34,699 bases of DNA. Source: Flavobacteriia bacterium (lineage in GTDB: Bacteria > Bacteroidota > Bacteroidia > Flavobacteriales_D > Crocinitomicaceae). The notes beneath the pieces are model-generated. The model saw only the letters and a list, made by a program, of their open reading frames with translations. It was not told the origin of the DNA and did not search any database. Positions 34,001 through 34,699 of the stretch are shown in pieces. Positions within the stretch are counted from its first letter, which is position 1. Each line of letters opens with the position of its first letter. The stretch is taken from positions 1 through 34,699 of the forward strand of contig JAPLEV010000028.1 in assembly GCA_026391005.1 (NCBI GenBank), written 5' to 3'. A program made the translations under genes and the position numbers.

Positions 34001-34699
34001 ACCCCAACTACGAGTGGTACGGCAAGTTTTGCCATCACGGTAGGTGGACAATCTTGTTCCTTTACGGTGAGTGTGGGAGCTGCCCAACCGCAATACCCAG
34101 CAGGAACGGTGAATTGTGCGGGTGCTACCACCGTAGTAGATGTAACGAACCCCACCACTGGGCGCATTTGGATGGACAGAAACCTCGGCGCTACGCAAGT
34201 AGCCACCTCCAGCACCGACCAAAACGCCTACGGAGACTTATACCAATGGGGCCGACGGGCAGATGGCCACCAGTGTAGAACTTCACCTACCACAGTTACC
34301 TTAAGCAGCATTGACCAACCAGCGCATGGTAATTTTATTTTAGGACCCAATGCTCCATACGATTGGCGTTCTCCTCAAAACACGAATTTATGGCAAGGCG
34401 TAAATGGGGTGAATAACCCTTGTCCAAGTGGCTATAGAATTCCTACGGAAACAGAAATTAATGCAGAACGCTTAAGTTGGAGTAGTAACAACGGTGCAGG
34501 CGCTTTTGCCTCCCCGCTCAAATGGACTTTGGCGGGCCTCCGTAACCTCAGCGATGGATCGCTCGGCGGTGTCGGCACGGGCGGCTACTATTGGAGTAGC
34601 ACGGTAAGTGGAACGGACTCACGCTACTTGGACTTCGGCAGCAGTGGTGCCAGCATGAGCGTCACCAACCGAGCGCACGGCTTTACTGTCCGTTGCTTG
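31085..34699 (+). CDS. Modular surface protein with collagen-like stalk and tandem FISUMP domains (3' truncated by window edge)
   Basis: One frame is open for 1205 codons from ATG 31085 to the window end. Signal peptide ends at AHA-Q (about 29). Residues 31-145 are a Bacteroidota N-terminal beta domain ([20 protein letters not shown]). Gly-X-Y collagen-like blocks span about 193-256 and 309-484, split by [17 protein letters not shown] and an EF-hand-like loop [12 protein letters not shown] (284-295). A tail-fibre-like segment ([22 protein letters not shown]) covers about 492-580. Then come two 311-codon units, each an Ig-like linker plus a Fibrobacter major paralogous (FISUMP) domain with [18 protein letters not shown] and TVRC. 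The DNA is visibly more GC-rich than its neighbours. Likely an adhesive fibre; the export signal would lie beyond the window. A weak -7 (TACTTTTA, 31060-31067) precedes it. Confidence 0.9.
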   Translation, partial: MKYTTSPKYILSAVLISFCSLLLGTKAHAQAPDGINYQAVIRNFSGTLVANTTIAIRIQIKQTSASGTIVFQERHSVTTSAQGVVNLVIGQGTLLGGNFSTINWATGPYFVSLGVNFTNGSTYLDYGSQQLMSVPYALYAKNSGNQLNQWRYGTTVPAAALGTLGDFYLNMTDGNVYYKTNPTTWLLTGNITGPAGAAGATGATGAQGIQGVAGPSGAAGTNGAQGIQGAPGVPGPQGIQGLTGPIGAAGSNGLNGQNTLVKTTLEPAGANCLTGGVKVESGLDANNNGILDAAEVNALLTTYVCNGLTGPSGAQGTQGLTGATGLTGPTGPQGANGSAGIQGLPGPIGATGAQGATGSTGATGLTGPAGPQGPIGLTGPTGLTGPAGATGLTGPAGAQGIQGLTGPTGATGPTGLTGPAGSNGTNIQGIQGIQGIAGPTGLTGATGATGAAGPSGASGTNGTNGAVGATGPAGAQGIQGATGLLTSGAAAGNTPYWNGSQWVVNGTNLFNNGSNLGVGTTSPHASALTDLTSTTQGFLPPRMTTTQRNAIASPAIGLVIFNITTNCLNFYTGAAWFETCGTPTYTATLTTINCGGATTTGTLTNGAAASGVSSAISYTGGNAGTYGAQSVSSTGVVGLTATLSAGTLANGAGSLTYAITGTPTTSGTASFAITVGGQSCSFTVSVGAAIGQYPAGTVHCAGATTVVDVTNPTTGRIWMDRNLGASQVATSSTNAASYGDLYQWGRRADGHQCRTSPTTATLSSIDQPAHGNFILASSPSDWRSPQNVNLWQGVNGINNPCPSGYRIPTEIEINDERLSWSQNNSVGAFASPLKWTLAGNRSYSNGTLNSVGLYGGYLSSTVSGSGSSYMSFDSGNSSIGGIPRAWGWTVRCIKEIAGALGALNCGGATTAGNLFSGSVASNVSVSVPYTGGNAGTYGAQSVSSTGVVGLTATLSAGTLANGAGSLTYTITGTPTTSGTASFAITVGGQSCSFTVSVGAAQPQYPAGTVNCAGATTVVDVTNPTTGRIWMDRNLGATQVATSSTDQNAYGDLYQWGRRADGHQCRTSPTTVTLSSIDQPAHGNFILGPNAPYDWRSPQNTNLWQGVNGVNNPCPSGYRIPTETEINAERLSWSSNNGAGAFASPLKWTLAGLRNLSDGSLGGVGTGGYYWSSTVSGTDSRYLDFGSSGASMSVTNRAHGFTVRCL
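31661..32535 (+). repeat. Collagen-like Gly-X-Y coding repeats
   Basis: Two runs of GXY triplets (31661-31850 and about 32010-32535) are rich in [19 protein letters not shown] and GIQG, with Thr or Gln common in the Y position, as in bacterial collagens that lack hydroxyproline. The 9- to 18-nt DNA periodicity makes length change by slippage likely. Confidence 0.9.
32861..33793 (+). repeat. Ig-linker + FISUMP repeat unit 1
   Basis: First 933-nt unit, starting at NCGGATT. The linker 32960-33036 is identical to 33893-33969. The lectin-like tail 33602-33748 is the divergent cassette, flanked by the identical 27 nt at 33575-33601 and by ACTGTCCGTTGC at 33749-33760. Confidence 0.9.
33794..34699 (+). 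repeat. Ig-linker + FISUMP repeat unit 2 (cut by window edge)
   Basis: Second unit in the same frame, exactly 933 nt downstream of the first. The divergent cassette here is 34538-34684, flanked by the identical 27 nt at 34511-34537 and by ACTGTCCGTTGC at 34685-34696. More units may follow outside the window. Confidence 0.88.

Noticed and set aside
31632..34222. Several minus- and plus-strand frames inside the collagen/FISUMP gene
   Set aside because: They are shadows of the GC-richer repetitive coding sequence; the long plus-strand frame from 31085 is uninterrupted and has recognisable domains.

Overview
The window looks like a chromosomal segment of a Bacteroidota bacterium, most likely a Flavobacteriales member. 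The signs are AT-rich DNA, TonB-dependent receptors with a carboxypeptidase-regulatory N-domain, a gliding/type IX secretion (CHU_C) C-terminal domain, DUF4494, DUF1543 and DUF1015 families, bacillithiol synthesis (bshA), weak Shine-Dalgarno signals and several TAnnTTTG promoter elements of the Bacteroidota type. No tRNA, rRNA, CRISPR array, IS transposase or phage gene is seen.

Layout. 1-1065: 3' end of a TonB-dependent receptor of the zinc/metal type plus a small Cys-rich lipoprotein. 1066-1356: terminators and a REP-like inverted-repeat cluster. 1357-8548: plus-strand genes for an Atg22/UMF1-type MFS transporter, dapD, purB, an unrecognised secreted protein and an M1-type metallopeptidase lipoprotein; the last three are joined by ATGA overlaps. 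8541-12450: minus-strand nfu-recQ pair and folD. 12539-16200: compact plus-strand operon of an outer-membrane barrel protein, bshA, elbB, meaB and a small S4-domain protein. 16201-16927: a gene-poor island with a truncated gene duplicate, REP-like sequence and a structured repeat. 16928-22138: minus-strand DUF1543 protein, a large Ig/PKD cell-surface protein with CHU_C domain, a GreA-like small protein, an alpha/beta hydrolase and trmB. 22233-25931: plus-strand conserved hypothetical, cdd, DUF4494, pdxH and an M16 peptidase. 25940-30164: minus-strand TonB receptor, DUF1015 and yggS. 30165-31084: a second repeat island. 31085-34699: a large modular surface protein (collagen-like stalk plus tandem FISUMP domains) that runs off the window.

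Most genes are housekeeping (lysine, purine, folate, Fe-S, PLP, tRNA modification, thiol metabolism) or envelope functions. The two regions worth attention are the repeat islands and the final gene. The islands at 16.3-16.9 kb and 30.2-31.0 kb each carry one copy of a roughly 130-nt two-hairpin element; stem sequences differ between copies but pairing is kept, which is covariation. The final gene carries two 311-codon repeats whose linkers are almost identical while a 49-codon stretch near the end of each lectin-like domain differs at 27 positions. This is a hypervariable cassette that could be made by a diversity-generating retroelement or by cassette recombination.
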